Below, one piece after another: positions 23,701-37,464 of a DNA stretch of 64,000 nt (positions are counted from its first letter, which is position 1; the number at the start of each line of letters is the position of its first letter). Made by a program: the position numbers and the translations under genes. The notes below the pieces were generated by a model that was not told the origin of the DNA, did no database searches, and worked only from the letters and a program-made list of their open reading frames with translations. This DNA is from Parus major (taxonomy: Eukaryota; Chordata; Aves; Passeriformes; Paridae), in assembly GCF_001522545.3 (NCBI RefSeq), contig NC_031768.1:112013542-112077541 (forward strand), in the 5' to 3' direction.

Positions 23701-26700
23701 AGTAACACCTGTGTGAAGTTGAGGTTGTTTTTTGTACTTTGCTATGAGCAAGGTCATGTACAATCAGGTTTTATTTTCACTTCATTTCTTGTAAGTTATT
23801 CATAAAATCCAACATGTAAAATTTAGTACCTGTAGTTAAGTCCAATCTGTTGGGTCTTTGTGCATCCAAAGGATATTTCAGGCTACATGTGAGCAGTATT
23901 TTCAAAACTGGGTGTTTTGTTTGGATGGAGTGACCTTGATATGATTCTTTGTACCCTAAATTTTATTGTCTTCACAGTGGAAACCTTTATCCTGCTCCCT
24001 GCAGCAAGTGCTGGTGTGGTGCCTCCTCTGTGCCTGAGGCTGGAGTCCCTCTCCCCCTCAAAGCAAGATGCAGGGGACTGGGGTTGGTTTGTCCCTTTTT
24101 AAAGAATCACTGGTCATTTGAGGCAAAAAATATGGAGAATGTTACAGAAAAAAAATCAGTACAAAAATAGGATATAGAGTCTTTGAATGATGGGAAAGGA
24201 CTGGCTTTTCCATGCTTATATATGTTTTGGGTTTGGTCATGTTCATAGTTCTGTGCTTTAGAGCTGTTCTGACTGAGCCTGAAAATGGAGATGTGGCATA
24301 AATTGGACTAAATTTCAGCAAGAAACAGTAAATTCACTGAAAATATTATGATGCCACCTGCCCTGTTATGTCAGCCCCCGACTCAAGCTGCAGGTGCTTT
24401 GTACTTGGCAATTTTTGTGGGGTCTGGAGGATTTTTGTATGGAAGCTCTCTGCTATATGGCTGACCAGGGACCTGAGTTTTTGTCTAGCAGGATGGTGCC
24501 CAGGACCAGACTGAGTATGGTTTCCTGCTAACACAAACCTTGCTGCAGTGGCAGTTGCTACTAAATTCATCAAAGTATTATTAGTACTAAACCAAAATAT
24601 CTACACAGAAATCACTGTCAAGTTTCTCTCAAAAAAACACCAACGATGGCACCAGAGGAACAGGCAGGAACTGATACCCAGAAATTCATCCTGCACAGGA
24701 AGCAAAAGTTCTTCCCTGGGCACTGCCTGAGCACTGAACAGATTGTCCAGAGAGGGTGTGCAGCTCTTAAATTAGTGCTAATATAGCCAAAAACAATGAG
24801 AGAAGCCTCAAAGCAATGAAGGAGAGACCCAGAAGAACAAAAAATATTGGCCTGTAGACAGAATTTCGAGTGTTCTGGCAAAGATGAACACAGAAATGGC
24901 TCTACTGGGAATGAAAAAAATACAGGGAACATTTGGAAGAGAAAGCACAATAAATGGGGAAAATTGGCAACAAAGAGCAATCTTAAATTAACTGCAACCT
25001 TGTGTTAAGTCTTCTGCTTTGTTGATTCTCACTTCAAATTTATGTGACACCTGATACGTTTCTTAGTTTCTCAATAAAGCATAATCTTGCATTAAAATAA
25101 TGTAAAATGGAAAAAAATGTTATTTAGAAAAAAATATATATCTAGGCATCTGAACTGTGTTTTTGTGTATTTTTTTCATGGCATAATGACTGTTAAGTGC
25201 TGCAAACTGTAGAGCAGAAAATCCTTTGCTCCACTTTATAATGTTCAAAACCCCCAAGTGACTAGGAATGTACAAACAGATTTAAAAAATACTCAAGTAG
25301 CTAATAAGAAGTAAATTAATGTTTTTTAAAGATTTATGCATTTCAAATAACAGGAAAGGCAGAAAGTGCTGGCCTCAAGGTCTATGGCTTTCTTTTCACT
25401 TTTGAACAAATATTTAGTGAGAAGGAGGAAGTACTGGTCCCAATTAGAGTTTCTTTCCACATTTTTGTCTCATAAAAGGAAATTCGTGAACATTTGACTC
25501 AGAAGTGGCATTTGTAAACTCTTCCCTTGTCCTCTTTTCCTCAGCTTGTAGGAAATAAGAATTTTATCAGATCTCTGTTTAAGATCCTTAAGACCTTTCA
25601 TACTTACCTGAAATCAGGTTGAGGGGAAGACTCCTCCATACATGAATACACACTGACCTTAAGTGCAGCAATTTCTTACAGGTTAAAGTTCTGTCCCAAG
25701 TCACTTCTGCTCACAGAAACTTGGGAGGGCTGATGTACCTTACTGCCATCCTCCTTTACTGTGCCACACTTTCTGCCTTTCTTTTAAAATCTGGCCTCCT
25801 TGTCACAGCACCAATTCCTTTTTGGGTGTAACAATTTCTGAGTTCTCTGTTTATCTTCATGGTGCACTGGCCCTCTAACAGGTGGTGGGAAAAGGCTGAT
25901 AATGGCTCACTGGGTTACATCCTTTACTGTGGGCACTATTTTGAGCAGGTTTTGGAAATCTGTTTTATCAGGGTTATTTAATGGTAACGTGAGCAGTGAA
26001 AGTTCTGTGATCATCTGCTAGATTCTAAATCCTGCAGAATTTCCGTTCGATTCCAGGCCATCTGTGATTCTTCTGCTGCTGTGAAACATTTGTTTCAGTT
26101 GTGCTACTATATACCCTGCAGTACCTCCAAGCCTCTAATTATTGTTATTGATCTCTCAGCAGATAAAAGAGTCCTCCAAGCCCATGTCTGACTTCTCTTT
26201 GGTGTATTGAAATTATGGGGGGTTGGGGAATGTCCTTTTTTCCCTTTTTTTAATGAAACAAACCTATTGGCAAGCACATTGAATTAATGCTTTCACATTA
26301 GACATGTTTTCTATGGAGACCTGACATGTTTGTTTCATATGAAGAAATAACACTATTTTGTTCAGTCAAATGCATGAAATGTCTGATCATCCCTCCTAAG
26401 CTTTCCTTCCACAGCACTGATTAATCAGTCCCTCTGAAAAGATTGGATTTCTGCAGCTGGAAAGAAAGTATTGATAACTGATTAAATTCTAGCTCTTCAA
26501 ATGTTCTGCATACACAAATACAGCATTTACACACATAAATAATTACTTAGGTTTTAGACAGACTTGCCTGTAATTTATGCTAAAATACCTGAATACTTGG
26601 AGACTTTATGAGTTTACTTTGGGAGTCTGGAGGTATTTCAATTACTGTTATAGAAGACCCACATATTTTGAGTTGTGAGTTTTCCAGCCTTGATTCTATG

Positions 26701-27850
26701 AAACTATAGATCCCAGGACAGAATTTTGCAGGAATTCCACTGGTAAGTGGCCTTCAACTGAGGTGAAAGAAATATTCCCAACTTTTCCTAAATGCTAAGA
26801 CCCATTTATGTCTGTTAAAACTTAGTGGATTTTCCAAGATTTACATGTTCCTAGTACTCCTAGCAGAATTTGCTTGGTGACTTCCTGAGCACCTATAGTT
26901 TGTAACATAGCTTTTCTCATAGTAGTCACTTTTTACTCTTTTATTCTTCTTACTTAGAAAAGAACTCTGAGGTTGTCAGTCCTGTAGACTGTGAGCTGCA
27001 GTTATCTCGGATTCTGTGATAAAGGTTAACACAGCAAGGATTATGTCTCAAGTACCCCCTATACAAGGGAATGTCTCCCTCCATCAGCAAAATTGAATTT
27101 CAAGTTGCTGAATTGAAATGGTGTCAGGAATTCACTGCTTCTTTTTGAAAGTTCAGGGGTGGCAGCTGAAGTGTCTAACACCCACTTAACAGCCTACACT
27201 GGAATAATAAAAGCCCTCAGAAACAAACTACCAAGCTCGCTGATTATTGCACTGATTTTGGCATCCTCTGGCCCAGAAATTTTTTTGCAGCATTTCATCT
27301 GCTGGGCAGCTGAAGTGTGTGCACCACCAGGACATTCCTCCATACAACTTACAAATATTTTTGTAGATAGCCTGAAATGTTATGTAAATAAAAATTAACT
27401 CCACAGCCTTATCATGATTTATACAACCTACACTGGGATTTGAAAGCCTTTTTTTTTTTTTTTTGCAGCTTTATGTGACTGCACAGTTTGCAGTGGAACA
27501 CGAAATGGGACTGGAATGGAGCCTGGTTTGTGTGAGGAGAGAGGCACCAGTAAAGTGAGAGGGAGCCAAGGCATCCAGTCACAAACCTTGTTTCCTGAAA
27601 CCACCAGCTCTTTTCTTGGTGGTCTTCTGCTCCTGTCCAGAACAGCAACATGGCAGAGGGGCAGGTTTCCCTCCTAGGATCCTCAAATTCCCAGCACAGT
27701 GTAAATGGGAAAAGCAAAGCCAACACTTAGGAGCATTATCCTGCTACTCAGCTGTATGTAGTGTGAGGCAAACGTTAAACATGTTACTGTCCTATATCCC
27801 TAGGATGAGGTAAATTTAAACACTTCATCTCATTGGCTAAAAAACCAGGC

Positions 27851-27887
27851 TGGAATTCACAGGAATTTTCACAGGAATATTCATAGG
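27851..27887. repeat. Short 12-bp imperfect tandem repeat
   Basis: Three consecutive units of about 12 bases resemble GGAATTTTCACA (GGAATTCACA, GGAATTTTCACA, GGAATATTCATA). It is too short and degenerate to assign to a family. Confidence 0.6.
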
Positions 27888-29330
27888 AACCTGTGAGCAT
27901 TCCTTAATAATGATTGGACTAAAAATTCTGTCTCAAGTATTCTGGTGAGACCTCAGTGTGACCTCATGCACAGCCAAGATTCAGCCAGCTCATGTCTTGT
28001 TGGATTTCCCTCTGGAAACCTCACACTGTGACTTGATGCCCTGACCATTTGAATGCTGATTTTTTTTTTTTCCTCTGCCCCCCTGCCCCTCCTCTTTCCA
28101 AATTGCATGGAGTAGTTCTTGAATTTTGCAGTGGTTGTGAGAAAATAAATGTAATCAAAGGGCCAGATCTGTTAAGGACTGGCAGAGCTCCATGGACTTG
28201 CTAAGGTTGTACTGCCCCAGCATTCATAAGGGTCAGATGGTCACAGGCTCATGAGAGCAACATGACATTTAAGGCTTTGGCCAGATTTCAAATTGGTGTG
28301 GTCAGTCTTGCTTTTCTTCATAATTGGGGGCTTATTACCTTATATCTACTTGCCCTTTGTAAATATGCAAAATAATAATTTTAAACATGGCCTACTTAGC
28401 AAAACGGAACACTCAGCTTGTCAAAATGTGTCTGTGCTTTCTCTTACAGCACCATGGCTTTGTATGGAGTCCTTCCTCAGACATTTTGCACATCTACAGC
28501 TTTTATGGTGTGCTGTGGTTGTGGGTGCAAAGCTCACAAGCAGGTGAGGAAAATGGAAGCTCCAGCTCTGATTCTCAGCTGCAGTTCTGAGACTACAGAT
28601 GAAGATTTTCCTCCAGACAGAAATAGAGAGGAGTTAGGATGCTGTGACTTAATCTATAGGACAGCAGCACCTCTCTTATGGGCCTCATTTTCTTGAGGAT
28701 GAGAACAAAATAATTTTAGATTAAATTTGGCTTGTTAGAACTGTCAGAGTGCCTTGCTCTTCCACAATTTCATTCATCTTCCTGAGGAAAGAAGCCTTTG
28801 GATCCAGCAGCTGACAGGAAACAGCAACTAATGATGATTATTTGTATAATCTAGAAGTACTTTCTCTTCCTTTCATTTGGGAACACTTGCACTTTCTCTC
28901 TGTGTCCCTGAGTTCATCTGAACAGCAGCCAAACTGCATCACTCAGTTATTTCATTAGTCTTTTAGAAAGGACAGGACAAGCAAGTGAGCAAGGCTGAAA
29001 TAAGAAGGGCTTCATTTCAGGGATGGAAAAAGGCTTTCTCTGTGCTCTGAGATTGCACTGGGAAACCTGAATTTTTAAGACACATGAGAAAAAATATTTA
29101 ATATTCCTGATTGTAGGATAAGCAGGAGAAAAAGAAGAAAAAAATGGTGGGTAGAATTCTTTAATTCATTAATATCTTTGGAGAAAAGTTTGTGGTAAAA
29201 TGTTACCTCTAACTTCTTGCAAGCCTGTGAAACTCTAACAGAGGCTCTGAGTCCTTAAATACATCAAATGCTGAAGAAAAGGGTAAATGGGAAATGAAAT
29301 TTTATATCACTTCATTGGTCATTCTTTTCA

Positions 29331-29738
29331 TAGACTCATAGTGTCACAGGATGGTTTGGGTTGGAAGGGACCTTAAAGCTCATGTCCATTCAATCCATGT
29401 CATGGCAGGGACACCTCCCACTGTCCCAGGCTGCTCCAAGCCCCATCCAACCTGGCCTTGGACACTGTCAGGCGTCCAGGGCAGCCACAGCTTCTCTGGG
29501 AACCCTGTCCCAGGGCCCTCACAGCCAAGAATTTCTTCACAGTATCTAATCAGACCTGCCCACTTTCATTTTAAAACCATTCTCCTTTGTCCTGTGACTC
29601 CAAGTGCCTCTCCATCTTTTTTGTAGACTCCCCTCAGGTACTGGATGGCTGCTGGAGGTCACCCTGAAGTCTTCTCCAGGCTGAATAATTCCAGTTTTCT
29701 AAGCCTTTCCACTCATCTGTATATTGTACCTTGGCAAG
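29331..29738 (-). mobile_element. CR1 LINE fragment, 3' end about 400 bp, antisense
   Basis: One of the clearest CR1 copies here. The plus strand shows, in order, 'ggatggtttgggttggaagggaccttaaagctcat', 'gtcatggcagggacacctcccactgtcccaggctgctccaagccccatccaacctggccttggacac', 'cagccacagcttctctgggaaccctgtcccagggccctcac', 'aagaatttcttcacagtatctaatc', 'aaccattctcctttgtcctgtgactcc', 'tactggatggctgctggaggtcaccctgaagtcttctccaggctgaat'. This is the 3' untranslated region and the last part of the element, read in antisense. The frames over it are fortuitous. Confidence 0.92.
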
Positions 29739-30967
29739 AAAGGCAGGAAGAGACATCTCAGCAGAGATTTTCCATAGGAATTAGTGTTTGATGTAATTGA
29801 GATCACTTTTATTTCCATTTCTGATGCAACAGTAGTTTTTCAGTACCTACAGCATTCACCATTTGGAGTCCAAGGAAAGCCGATTTCTGTGATCTTTATT
29901 CTGGAAAGACACACAAAGTTTAAGTGAAAGGTAGGTTTAAGTAATATAAAGCATTAGTAAGGGAGAAAAATGTTTGCACAATTTGCATTATAAATTAGTA
30001 TTCTTGTTACTTCACTGTCCAAAGAAAATCTGTGTGTTTCTGTGCCTGAGGACATCGTGTGGGAAGTACAAAGCAGTTTTTGATGGTCTATGAAAAAAAG
30101 CAAAGAAAATTTTTTTTTAAATTAAAAAAAAATCCACTTGCCATTTAGTGGGTTTATCTGATCCTGTACCTGTGTGCTGGTTCCCAGCTTCCAGGTATAA
30201 TAAAGTGTGTTTTTTTCTGGGGGTTTTCCATTTGATTTTTGAAAAATGATTTCTCTATACTCTTTCTCAACAACATGCTTTGTCCACACCTGTTACTCAA
30301 GTCTTCTGTGCTGCCAAGAAGCTTTCCCAGTTATCCTTTTGCCAGACTGTGTCACTACAGATGTGTTTTGGCATGGAAATGACATCCACACTTTTTCTTT
30401 GCAGTTTGGCAGGGCTGTGAGTGGCAGCCATGACCTCACTGATGCCATCATCACTGTGCAGAAAATATAATTATGGTGTAGCTCTCTGAGGATCTCTGTG
30501 TTTTGTGTGGCAGTACTTTCATGCAGAAGCAAGGATTTCAGGGAGGATTGTTTTTATTCTCTGTCCATTCCTCCGCCATTTGGCTGGTTACCTGTTACCA
30601 GTCCTGCCTGCCAGGTGACTCTGCTGAAAGGAAAAATCAAATTCCCCCTATGCCTGTGGCTGAGGGAGCAGCGTGCAGAGGGAATTTTTCAGCTGCTTGT
30701 TTATCAGAGGCTTGGGATTGAGCTGGAAATCAGAGTCTGATTTGCCTGTTAGCATCCAGCTCTGTTTAATATCAAAGACAGCTGTAAAGCTTGCACAAAG
30801 CAAAGCCTTAGCTGATCAGCTATCTCGGTTTACTGTGCAGGAAAAGGCCAGAGAATGCTTTCATTTTAATGGAAATGTGGTTCTGCAATACATAAACAAA
30901 GTTCGCTCAGAAATCCTCAATAACAATCACGCCGTATGTTGTCTCTTTGTTTTTGTTTTTGTTTCAG

Positions 30968-31171
30968 GGTTTCTGGTGTCCTTTCCAGTGGAGGGGTTGT
31001 TAATGTCTGGTGCTGTGGGCCAAGAAAAGAAGGAACAAGCTTGAAAATCCCCACATCCTCCTGTAGGACCAGATCCTTCCTTTGGATGTGGTTCCTATTG
31101 AGTGCACCAGATATTGCCCAAGTGAAGCTAAGCACGGAGCTTGACCTGGTGATTTTGCAAGCCCCAGTTTA
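30968..31171 (+). other. Weak candidate terminal exon after a strong splice acceptor
   Basis: A textbook acceptor tract (TTTGTTTTTGTTTTTGTTTCAG, split here as a T/G-rich run ending in CAG at 30967) precedes a segment with one frame open for 67 codons before a TAA at 31169-31171. The residues (starting VSGVLSSGGVVNVWCC) match no family I recognise. A variant polyadenylation hexamer ATTAAA lies near 31350. A chance open frame behind a low-complexity T/G repeat is the simpler explanation. Confidence 0.12.
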
Positions 31172-31428
31172 AGTTTCATGTGTACTTTTATCCAGTTAAG
31201 CAAACAGCTGTTTCTCCTGTGAGATAAATGCCCTCCTCAGAGATGTCTCCAGGCGATGTTTGGCTGCTCTGGCTTTTCTCCTGCTTCTCACAAACCCTCT
31301 GTCTGACCACTGGGTGTCAGTAAAAGACTGCGAAGTGATTTTCTGCAATTAAATATACATGGATTCCTCTCAGGCTCTGTGGGTGTTCATTTCTTAAGGT
31401 GGCCAAGGCAAATTTGAGAATACAACTG

Positions 31429-31441
31429 ACACACACACACA
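31429..31441. repeat. Short (CA)n microsatellite
   Basis: About six and a half uninterrupted AC dinucleotides. Confidence 0.9.
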
Positions 31442-32423
31442 CCAGAAGCGTAGAATAATTAACAAAAGCAGCTCAGATCAGTAAGTTTTTCCTGAATCAT
31501 GTCACTATTCTATTTGAATTCATTCATACTATCAGGCAACTAAATAAATTAAAGAAAAATAGTTATGTTTTTTTTTTTTTCTTGTTCAAGCAAAACCACT
31601 ATTCCCAACATAATCACAAAATACAAAGCTGTTGTATTTTACTGTATTCATATTTCTTGTGCATTATCCATTATGTGATTGGAGTTCCCATTCCTGAAAG
31701 GTGCTGTCCTCCTGCAAGGTCATCTGTAGGAAAATGCCCCTACAAATGTATGAGAATTCAGGGGGTTCCACAAAATAAAAATAAAAAAATAAATCTATTT
31801 TAAAGGCTTTTCCTCCTTCCACCAATGAGACAAAATTCTTTTCTAGATTCTTTGGCAGAATGGACTCAAAAGATGTGAATATCTCACCTGACACATGAGC
31901 TGAAAAGTCAGTCAGCTGAAAAGTGACAGATGAAAAAGAGTTTAATTGAATGGAATGGGTAATTCTGTGTATGCACATAATCACTCTTGTATTTACATGT
32001 CACATTTATTATATGTTGAATTTTATTCCAATTTTCAATATATTGAAGGGGTAACAGCATTGGAAGAAACGTGAAGAGTTTTGGACACTTGTCAGGAAAC
32101 AAATGACCCTTGGGAGCTGGGCAGGTTTCACAAATATTTGGGGTTATGTAATAGGCACATTAATTGTATAGCACTGCAAAAATTATCTGCTGTCAAAAAA
32201 AATGAGAGTTTCAGTCACTTTGGTCCCACCTCTTTAGGCTTCAGAGTTCTGTGACCACTAAAGTTAAATAGTGAAATTACTGTGGTTTGCTGCTCCATAA
32301 TGGTGACATGTTCAGGAGAATACTGCTGCATTTGCTCAAACTCTACTCAGACCTTAAGGCAAATTAGAAAAATTGAACCATGTGAATACTTACTTTACAA
32401 TAACCTATTTTGATGGTAATTTC

Positions 32424-32460
32424 TTAAAATAAAAAAAATAAAATGAAATAAAAAATAATA
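32424..32460. repeat. A-rich low-complexity run
   Basis: A run of AAAT and AAAAAT units with one G interruption. Confidence 0.85.
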
Positions 32461-35400
32461 CCTGCAGCAAACTCTTGGGCCATTTAAATTAATTACACAT
32501 TGAACTTCTGTTCAGAGTATGAACAAAACAGTACAAAACAGGATTCATACAAGAAGTTTTCTTTTGCATATACAAAACTGAATACTGAATTCCCCTCTAG
32601 GTGTTCTTTCTCTTCCCAGAGTAGATGGTAAAAGTCACAAGTATTTGAGAGTTACCATGCTACACAGTTGTGGTGTGGAGCAAGGAGCAAGGGTTTAACT
32701 AAACTGAAGCTGTGTCAAAAACCTCCTAATATAGTGATTTGTAGGTTTATACAACCTGTGCATCTAAATTAGGGGGAAATAACAGCTGAGCACTGTGGAA
32801 TTCCCATTTTTTCCCTGCCCTGAGTGCCACTAGAGGTCCTTTTGTGCTGCAGACATGTCACAGCTCCTGCCCCTACTCTGTGCTGGTTGAAAAGAGCTGC
32901 AAAGTTTCCACCATTCTCATTAATATGACAGCAGGTCTGGAGGTCAGACAAAATTTCTGGACATCTAAAATGAATTCCCATCATTTCCCCTGTATTGTCA
33001 ATCAAAAAGAGCATTTTTGCTTTACTTTAAAGCTTGAGTCATCAACCTTCTTAAGTGTCCTAGTGAACCAAAGCATTTGTTTTTATTACAAGCATTTCAG
33101 TTATATTGAACCTGTGATGCTCAAATTTTTTTTTACCAAAGTTTTTATTTAAGCAATGAAACAAAAGACTCTTAACTGTTCTGTTGTCATTTATAGTGGC
33201 TGGAACATGAAATACTTTTCTGTTTTAACAGGATCTAGTACTGAGAGTGTTCTGTGTGTAACATGCTCTTAAATAGTTCAGATCAGAGCCTATAAACATA
33301 ATGTCTTTCAGCATTAATGAGAACAGATAAGCTGGAGCCACTCTACTTTTACAAACTTGATTTTATTAGATGTAAACAGATCACATCCCAAATTAGATTT
33401 GTGCAGTGGCAGTGACCCAGCACATATATTGAATTTGCAGAGCAGAAATTTAATATTTTTTTTTTAAATAGGTACTTTGAGTAAATGTTTATTTATATAT
33501 GTACAACATGATTAATTTCAAAGTTGCTCAATAGCAATGTAATAATTTATTATTTTTGTATATTGCCTCACCATTTTAACTACAATGGCTTCAGAGAGGA
33601 GTGAAAGTGAAATAAAGGAAGGGTCAAACATCTCAGAATTGTAGTTTTTGGGAAATTTGATTAGGAATTTCAGCTGGGAGCTTTAGGATGATTATCAGGA
33701 AAGTGTTTGCTGGACCTGGTCCAGTTCCTGCCAAGCTGGAATGGAGAATCCTGTTAAATTATATCTCATTTTTTCAGGAAGAACCTCTTGTTTCCAGTGA
33801 AGGAGTCCCCTCAAATTGTCGTAGACCTCCAGGAATGAAGACTTTTATTCTACATTTTAGACTGAGGTCAAATGTAGAAAAAAATGAGTCAGCAGTGAGT
33901 GGTGGTTTTTCACAATCACAACAATTCATCACTGGACTACCCTCACATGAGTGGGTTTTTCACCACTAGCATTTTCTATCAAAGTCTAATATTGTGTGAA
34001 AGACAATAATTAATTTGGGAATGTCCTATGATCTGTGCTGTACAGGAGATCAGCCTCAGTTACTACAGTGGTAACTTCTGGCCTGATGATTTATGCCTGA
34101 TGTTTGCTTCAGCAGTTATTTCAAATGTTTAATACTCACAATTTCAGTGTTTTCTTTCATAAAATTAAACCTCTTGTGTTGGTGGCACATGTCATGTTTC
34201 CCAAAAGCAAACAGCATAGAAAAAACTACTGCCTTTGGCAGGTTTGAGAATAAACAAAAAAATACTTTAATTAAATCTAAGTGATTAGTGAATGCAAAAA
34301 AGAATGAGAACAAACATACAATTAATTTAAGAGATCAGAAACACAGCCAGCTAACTTCAAGAGAGTCAAAAAATGGCTTGAGTTTTAAAAGTGCATGTTA
34401 AACAAACCAACAAAATAGCTCCTACAGCCTCCCCCTGTATAATTAAACATTTTAAATTATGCCATCAAATTTGGGGAGCACTAATCTGTGACTCAAATAA
34501 AATTACTTCAAATAACACTTTGTTTTTTAACAGAAGTAGCGATGATTTAAATGCAGTTTGACATAAATTTAAGCCTGAGTGTATATATAAATGTATATAC
34601 ACATAAAAAATCACTTTAGAACAAAGAAAATCTATCTCCTAGGAAGCAGTCTGATAATTTCCAAGATAAGCTTTCTTTGAAGTGTGGCTCTGTCCCTGAG
34701 AGCTCCCTGCCACTGGTGCTGATCCAAAGTGACCTCCTGGGAGGGTTTTAGGCAGGAAATGCCCACCAGGCTTGGGCTGGAGCTGGTGTAGGATTGGAAA
34801 GGACAGGGAGATGTTCCTTTCTGCCTGCCTGGGTTCTGCCTCTCGCTCCAGAGCACTCCACACCTTTCTGAGACATTTCTCAACCTCTCCCACCCTTTCA
34901 CTGAAGAAAGTTTTTGGCAGTGGTGTGGGTCAAGCTTTAAAGCTCTCTTCAGGGTTTCAGCATCCTCTTAATGGAACAGATTAGGGAGTCTGCAGTTAAT
35001 ATTTCTCTGTTTGCTGATGAGGTGTGGAGTGACAGGGACATAGGAAAGCTGTGTTTTCCAGCTTCCCTTGCTTATTTGCTACCTCTCCATCATTTACTTT
35101 CAATTAAAAGATTAGTGGTAGTTTACTTCAACTACTGTGGAATGAAGCTCCTGCTTCTCTAATTGCAGCTGAGGAGGGAGAAAGGATAAAGAAATAATCT
35201 TGTAGGCTTGGAGAAGAAAAGAAGGAAGAGCTGCCTGCTAGCAAGCAATCTTTGCCCTGAACTCTGCCATGGCCACTGAAATTTGCTATTAAATGTGCCA
35301 AGAACGAGATGCAAATTATTATTTGTATCTCAGCATAACCTGCTGGAGTATTTTGCATTTTAAGGGTTTAACTGAAGCTCATTTGTTGCCAATGTATACA

Positions 35401-37443
35401 ATTATTTATTTCAGCTGAAGTAACCTGCTTTAAGTGAATATTTGGCCAGTAATGCAGGCTTGCCTCTGAGGGCAAATCCTCTGAATGAGCTGCAGATCGC
35501 AACAAGTGAACTGCAAGTAGTTCTACACAGAAGGGTTATTTTCTAGGGCTTTTTTTACCTTTTTAATCCTCTTATTCTTTTCTCTGCAAAATAGTGAGGC
35601 TTTTTTACAGTTACAGAATGGCCCTTTCATTATGGGTTATATGATTGGTCCTGGAAAAAGGATGTTATGCCTGCAAGTCACCCAGGTCAGTTTATGTGTA
35701 ATGTGGGTAATGTCTGTTTAAAGCCTGATGTGGTAAATTTAGCCTTGCCATGCCACCTGAAATTAGGCTCTTGGAAATGTTTCCACAGCTTTATCACCAA
35801 CAATGGAGCTGCTGCTTCTCTCTGATGAGGTATTTTGCAGAGATCTGAAGGGATCCAGAGCTCAGCTGTACCCTTTTGTCAGTCCTGCAGGTGGAGAGAC
35901 AATGGGAAAGGTTTTTCTCTGAATTTCTCCAAGTGCTAGGAAGCCTGGTCACATTAGGTAAATTTAACATGTCAGCTGTAGCTCTAATTTTCTCAGTGGC
36001 AGACAATGGAAGCACTCCTTCCAGTGTTTGGCATTAAGATGCTAAGCCCACTTATTTCCTTTGTTATTCAAACAAATTTATCCACCTTCAGGCTCCTTGT
36101 GTTGGTTCCATGGGAAGCAGAGCCACTGAATTCTTTGTGGTGATACAGGTGGCATTCAGGTACCTGAACACCAGAGTGACTTCAGAACATGTTAAATTTA
36201 TTGAAAAGGACATTTACGGGAGAAACCAAATAACCAAACCACAGATCAATATGATTCTGGCCTCAGCTCTGTTTAACTGAGCATGTCACGGGGCAGAGGG
36301 GCTCAGAGTTATGTGGGAACAACACAGGAGCCATCAGGAAATAAATTAATGATGCTCTGTTGAAAAGTGTTTTTTTTCTTGGAGTGCTCTTATGGATCAA
36401 CTCATCAGGCTGGAAAGTAATAAAAGGAGAAGGCAAGATGACAGCCAGAGCTGGGCAGCTGTGTGGGGGTTACAGAATACCTTAAATTCACATTTTAGCT
36501 GACACTTCTCATTTTTGACCCTTGTCTTTGTACATTAACTCTCCTGGGCAGTCATTCATGCTCATTTAAAAGCTGAATAACAAAATCTGCGCGTTTCCAG
36601 ACTTAATAGCAATCCACCTTATCTTGTTCAAAGTGCCCTTTTCAGAAGAGATTTCCAATTATCTTGATGCATTTAAAATTAAATTTATTTGAATAGTGTT
36701 GGATTCTACAGCAGTGATATTATGAAACTCTAGACTGTGGCCTGAACAGCTCATTGCATATGTTCCTTCTTCTTTCAAAAGCATAAAAGCCTATATTATT
36801 TTAAATATCCTCTAGTTATTGCTGTACTTCTGTAGTGCTGTACAAACGAGCTTTCACTAGACTCTCTCCCTTTAAGCCAGAAAACCGGAGTCCTCTTTAT
36901 TCCTATCAACTAAAATGAAATTAATCAGCTTCAACTCACAACTTAGTTATGAAAATCCATTCAGAAAGCATTGTTATTGATTTCATAAATGAAGTAGCCC
37001 CATTTCCCCCCCATTTCTTCCACAAAGATGGAGCTGGGAGAAATCACCAGTGCTAAAATTCTCCATCAAGATATGGAAATTATAAATTGCTGAATGGAAC
37101 TAATAAAATACCCTGAAGGCAAGTTTGCTTTCTACTTCATTGTGGCTGATACTCATCAAACTCAGTGTTAGGAAAAAGTAGGTAGGGTTTAAGGTTGAGA
37201 ATAGCTCCCTTCCCCTAAAAAATCAGCAGCTGTCTCATCCTGCTGCAGCTGAAATTCTGTCCTAAATTGTAGATGCTGATCCCAATGCAGGCTCAGAGAG
37301 GGGTGCCCTCAAATACAGTTTGTTTATTCAGGGCAAAATTCAGATCAGAATATTTAAACCAGAGTAAAAATAATGATAAAAATCATAGTCCATTCCCTTC
37401 ACTAATATTGTAGCATTTTTTGATCAATTCATACCTTTTCATT

Positions 37444-37464
37444 AAAAAAAAAAAAAAAAAAAAA
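37444..37464. repeat. A21 homopolymer
   Basis: Twenty-one consecutive A residues. No AATAAA hexamer lies at the usual distance upstream and the preceding 300 bases match no transcript I recognise, so it is called a simple repeat rather than the tail of a retrocopy. Confidence 0.9.

Larger units (their letters stand above)
20023..29330. other. Long unique non-coding stretch
   Basis: Over 9 kb without a recognised exon, RNA gene or mobile element. Open frames of 60 to 120 codons (for example 22787-23140 plus and 24618-24980 minus) match no family I know. Low-complexity items include poly-T near 21393, a T17-18 run near 27450-27466, and a short imperfect repeat of GGAATTTTCACA-like units at about 27851-27887. 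One nuclear-receptor-like inverted repeat at 20744-20760 is listed separately. Confidence 0.55.
29739..37443. other. Long unique non-coding stretch
   Basis: Nearly 8 kb without a recognised mobile element or named exon. A (CA)n run lies at 31429-31441 and an A-rich block at 32424-32460. GC-richer stretches around 30500-30720 and 34680-34960 have no identifiable product. A long pyrimidine tract with a perfect acceptor at 30944-30967 is discussed as a possible splice site. A T12 run near 31569-31580 is low complexity only. Confidence 0.5.

Noticed and set aside
32824..32842. CTCF-like site (GCCACTAGAGGTCC)
   Set aside because: Differs from the consensus at a key core position and has no supporting context; too weak to call.
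37144..37464. Processed pseudogene ending in A21
   Set aside because: No recognisable transcript body, no polyadenylation hexamer near the run, no visible target duplication.
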